The translations under genes were made by a program, and so were the position numbers. A stretch of DNA of 14,929 nucleotides from JBHENW01 sp046261875 (GTDB lineage: Bacteria > Acidobacteriota > Thermoanaerobaculia > UBA5066 > Gp7-AA6), in assembly GCA_046261875.1 (NCBI GenBank), contig JBHENW010000155.1, forward strand, positions 1 to 14,929, written 5' to 3'. Positions 13,325 through 14,929 of the stretch are shown here, one piece after another. The notes under the pieces are model-generated. The model saw nothing but the letters and a program-made list of their open reading frames with translations. It made no database searches and was not told the DNA's origin. The first letter of the stretch is position 1. The number at the start of each line of letters is the position of its first letter.

Positions 13325-14632
13325 CTACTCCATGTATCCGGTCACGTCCAGGATGACGTGGACCGTGCCGGAGCTCTGGTTGGCGCGGGCGACGAGCTCG
13401 CTCGCGGCGGAGAGGGTCACGATCGCGCTGTTGGCGCGGGTCTGCCCGACCGCGTAGTTCACGTTCGACGTCGAAACCCCGGCCGTGCCGCCTGCCCGGA
13501 GGACGATGTGGCCCAGCGACGTCGCCCCGGTCACCGTGACGTTGAGGGTGAGCACTCGGGCCGAGGCCGGCACGCCGCAGACCCCCGCGAGCATGAAGGT
13601 CCGCTCGATCCCCGCCGCGAGAGCCGGCCCGCCCCGCGGTCCATTCGCCATGCGGGTGTCCACGAGCCGGCAGGGAGCCAGGGTGTGGAACCGCCTCGGG
13701 AGGCCCGCCCTCGGGGTCGGCGTCGGAGGCGCCGGCGTGCGGGTGGGTGTCCGGGTCCGCGTAAGAGTCGCCGTGCGCGTTGGCGTTCGAGTCCCGGTGA
13801 TCGTCGGCGTGCGCGTTGCGGTGCGCGTCGGTGTCCGGGTCGCCGTGGCGCCGCTGGTCGGGGTGCGGGTCGCGGCCGCTCCCATGGAGACCTGAACCCG
13901 CAACACGTTCCCCGACATGGAAAGCGCGGAGATCGTGACGCCCGATACGGGGTCCGTGTAGCTGTCCCCGACCTGGATCGCGCCGTCCGCGTGGCTGGTG
14001 GGAGGCGTCATGTCGAGAAGGCACGACCAGCAGGAATACTCGCTCGGATACGTCAGGACGACGAGCGTTCCATTCAGGACGTTCGCATTGGTCGAAAGGA
14101 ACGCGTCGAATCCGATCGCCGCGCGATGCTCGAGCCAGTAGTTTCGATTGAACGGAGTCTGGATCCGCACGGCGTATCGGGGCGCTCCGGCCGATTCGAG
14201 CGGCCAGAGGTCATAGAGCGCGGTTCCTGTGGTGTGCGTCACCGTTCCGGCCGGGAAGTAGGCGAGCTGGCTCTTCATGTCGGCGCTGATGTGCCCCGTC
14301 CGCGAGTTGGCCATGATGGAAAAGGGGCTGCCGTACTCGCTCCTCGTGCAGGCGCCGCCGATCTCGACGGCCCCGCAGTCGAGCGTGCTCGAATGGCCGA
14401 GACCGAACGTATGGCCGAGCTCGTGGCCGACAACCAGCCGGTTGAAGACGGGCGTCCAGGCCTGCGACCCTCCCCCCAGGCCGGCCCATCCGCAGCCCGG
14501 CAGCTGTGGATAGACGTAGACGCGCTTGCTGTAGCTCGCGAGGTTGAAGCCGGCCTGCTGCGCCGCGTAGTCCGACTCCGAAGCGGCCGTCAGATAGGCG
14601 CACGTCGCGGGCCTGTTGACCCGCGCCGTCAA
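13325..14632 (-). CDS. Secreted M11-like metalloprotease, C-terminal part (split gene)
   Basis: 435 residues from a possible TTG at 14632. Zinc site HExxHxxGxxH is 'HELGHTFGLGH' (His70, Glu71, His74, His80), followed by a Met-turn candidate 'SPFSIMANS' (residues 102-110). This places it with gametolysin/M11-type metalloproteases. Residues 254-309 are a Thr/Arg/Pro repeat linker. The C-terminal domain (about 315-435) runs from 'FHTLAPCRLVDTR' to 'VHVILDVTGYME', a pattern I recognise from C-termini of secreted proteins of Acidobacteriota-like bacteria; its role is unproven, perhaps surface attachment. The piece lacks a signal peptide and the usual N-terminal strands, which lie in another frame upstream (14629-14929). 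Together they read as one enzyme with a one-base frame change, so it is either a broken gene, a sequencing error, or two coupled pieces. Confidence 0.82.
   Translation of the reverse strand: MTARVNRPATCAYLTAASESDYAAQQAGFNLASYSKRVYVYPQLPGCGWAGLGGGSQAWTPVFNRLVVGHELGHTFGLGHSSTLDCGAVEIGGACTRSEYGSPFSIMANSRTGHISADMKSQLAYFPAGTVTHTTGTALYDLWPLESAGAPRYAVRIQTPFNRNYWLEHRAAIGFDAFLSTNANVLNGTLVVLTYPSEYSCWSCLLDMTPPTSHADGAIQVGDSYTDPVSGVTISALSMSGNVLRVQVSMGAAATRTPTSGATATRTPTRTATRTPTITGTRTPTRTATLTRTRTPTRTPAPPTPTPRAGLPRRFHTLAPCRLVDTRMANGPRGGPALAAGIERTFMLAGVCGVPASARVLTLNVTVTGATSLGHIVLRAGGTAGVSTSNVNYAVGQTRANSAIVTLSAASELVARANQSSGTVHVILDVTGYME
13733..13870 (-). repeat. Degenerate repeat encoding a Thr/Arg/Pro linker
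   Basis: About 138 bases of near-repeats of units coding 'TRTPT' and 'TRTAT' on the minus strand (6- and 12-base steps with substitutions). Such an array can change length by slippage while keeping the reading frame when whole codons are gained or lost. It encodes the spacer between the protease and the C-terminal domain. Confidence 0.75.
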
Positions 14633-14929
14633 CGCGGTGTGACCACTCCCGAGAGGGTGTGGGACCCGAAGGAGTTCTCCTCGAAATAGCGCCGCGTGCT
14701 GTCGGCGGCGTCGAAGACGAGGCTCTGGGCGGTGGCCTGGGTGGGAGTCAGGGTCTCCGCGCCCGGCGAGTCGAGCCAGCGCAGAAGGATGACGATGACC
14801 GGGGTCGCGCCGGCGAGGGCGGGCGAGGCGCGCCGCGCGGTGGCGGGAGCCGGCGCCGTCACCGTGTACGTGTCGACGTTCAGCCGGGTTCCGCTCCGCT
14901 CGCCCTGGACGAGGATGCGCGCTCCGGCG
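14629..14929 (-). CDS. Secreted M11-like metalloprotease, N-terminal part (runs off the window)
   Basis: The frame is open from the right window edge to a TGA at 14629-14631, about 99 residues, with no start inside that is convincing (a GTG at 14862 cuts into a clear strand). Its sequence has 'ARILVQGERSGTRLNVDTYTV', then a low-complexity Ala/Pro stretch, then 'VIVILLRWLDSP' and 'TRRYFEENSFGSHTLSGVV'. These are the strand and 'YFEENSFG' segments that precede the zinc motif in gametolysin/M11-type enzymes. The downstream piece starts in the -1 frame, overlapping by 4 bases (TTGA). The most likely reading is one gene with a frame change near 14630. Confidence 0.75.
   Translation of the reverse strand, partial: AGARILVQGERSGTRLNVDTYTVTAPAPATARRASPALAGATPVIVILLRWLDSPGAETLTPTQATAQSLVFDAADSTRRYFEENSFGSHTLSGVVTPR

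Noticed and set aside
13733..13870. The regular repeat considered as a CRISPR array
   Set aside because: Units are 6-12 bases without spacers and are in frame within a protease linker.
14636..14660. Programmed -1 frameshifting in the split protease
   Set aside because: No slippery X-XXY-YYZ heptamer or clear downstream structure was found at the join; mutation, error or coupled pieces are likelier.
12932..14689. A 585-codon plus-strand frame across the second MBL gene and the protease
   Set aside because: It runs through two well-supported genes on both strands and has no domain features.

Overview
The window is GC-rich DNA, with G or C dominating third codon positions, from a bacterium that is most likely a member of the Acidobacteriota (Thermoanaerobaculia- or Holophagae-like) or a neighbouring phylum. 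That placement is an inference. It rests on several weak signs: large secreted M28-PDZ-propeller peptidases, a secreted M11-type protease with a Thr/Arg/Pro linker and a C-terminal 'PCRLVDTR...DVTGY' domain, and many genes that appear to be read from leaderless transcripts. No rRNA, tRNA, CRISPR array, insertion sequence or phage gene was seen.

Layout. Positions 1-530 (minus) hold the start of a lipoprotein with a cupredoxin-like fold. A divergent promoter region follows. Positions 721-2754 hold ccmA, ccmB and ccmC, and 2764-5757 a large secreted peptidase with a PDZ domain and a TolB-like propeller. A hairpin-rich convergent gap comes next. On the minus strand there is then a small periplasmic protein with a complete set of CuA ligands (5908-6252) and a small basic helical protein (6300-6527). 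Positions 6668-9527 hold ccmD, ccmE and ccmF in overlapping order. Positions 9593-10480 encode an exported low-complexity protein. A metallo-beta-lactamase-fold (MBL) hydrolase (minus, start 11219) is divergent from a PLP-dependent aminotransferase and a second MBL-fold hydrolase (plus, 11260-13301). The right end (minus, 13325-14929) is a secreted M11-like metalloprotease split by a reading-frame change.

How the genes work together. ccmABC and ccmDEF are the heme export, chaperone and ligation parts of cytochrome c maturation System I. CcmE carries a Cys-x3-Tyr heme-attachment motif in place of His-x3-Tyr, which is the mark of the variant often called System I*. Accordingly no ccmH is seen here; ccmG and ccmI are also absent from the window. 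The CuA-type protein between the two half-operons suggests a link to respiratory copper/heme chemistry. The rest look like secreted or housekeeping accessory genes.

The most notable signals are: the variant ccm locus split by unrelated genes; a recurring start layout in which a TANNNT-like -10 box lies 6-8 nt before a GTG or ATG with no Shine-Dalgarno sequence; an array of five 7-nt units ending exactly at the ccmC start codon; an aminotransferase that keeps its lysine but lacks several usual cofactor-contact residues; and a protease gene split at a TTGA overlap. I did not find a clear, wholly new multigene system.
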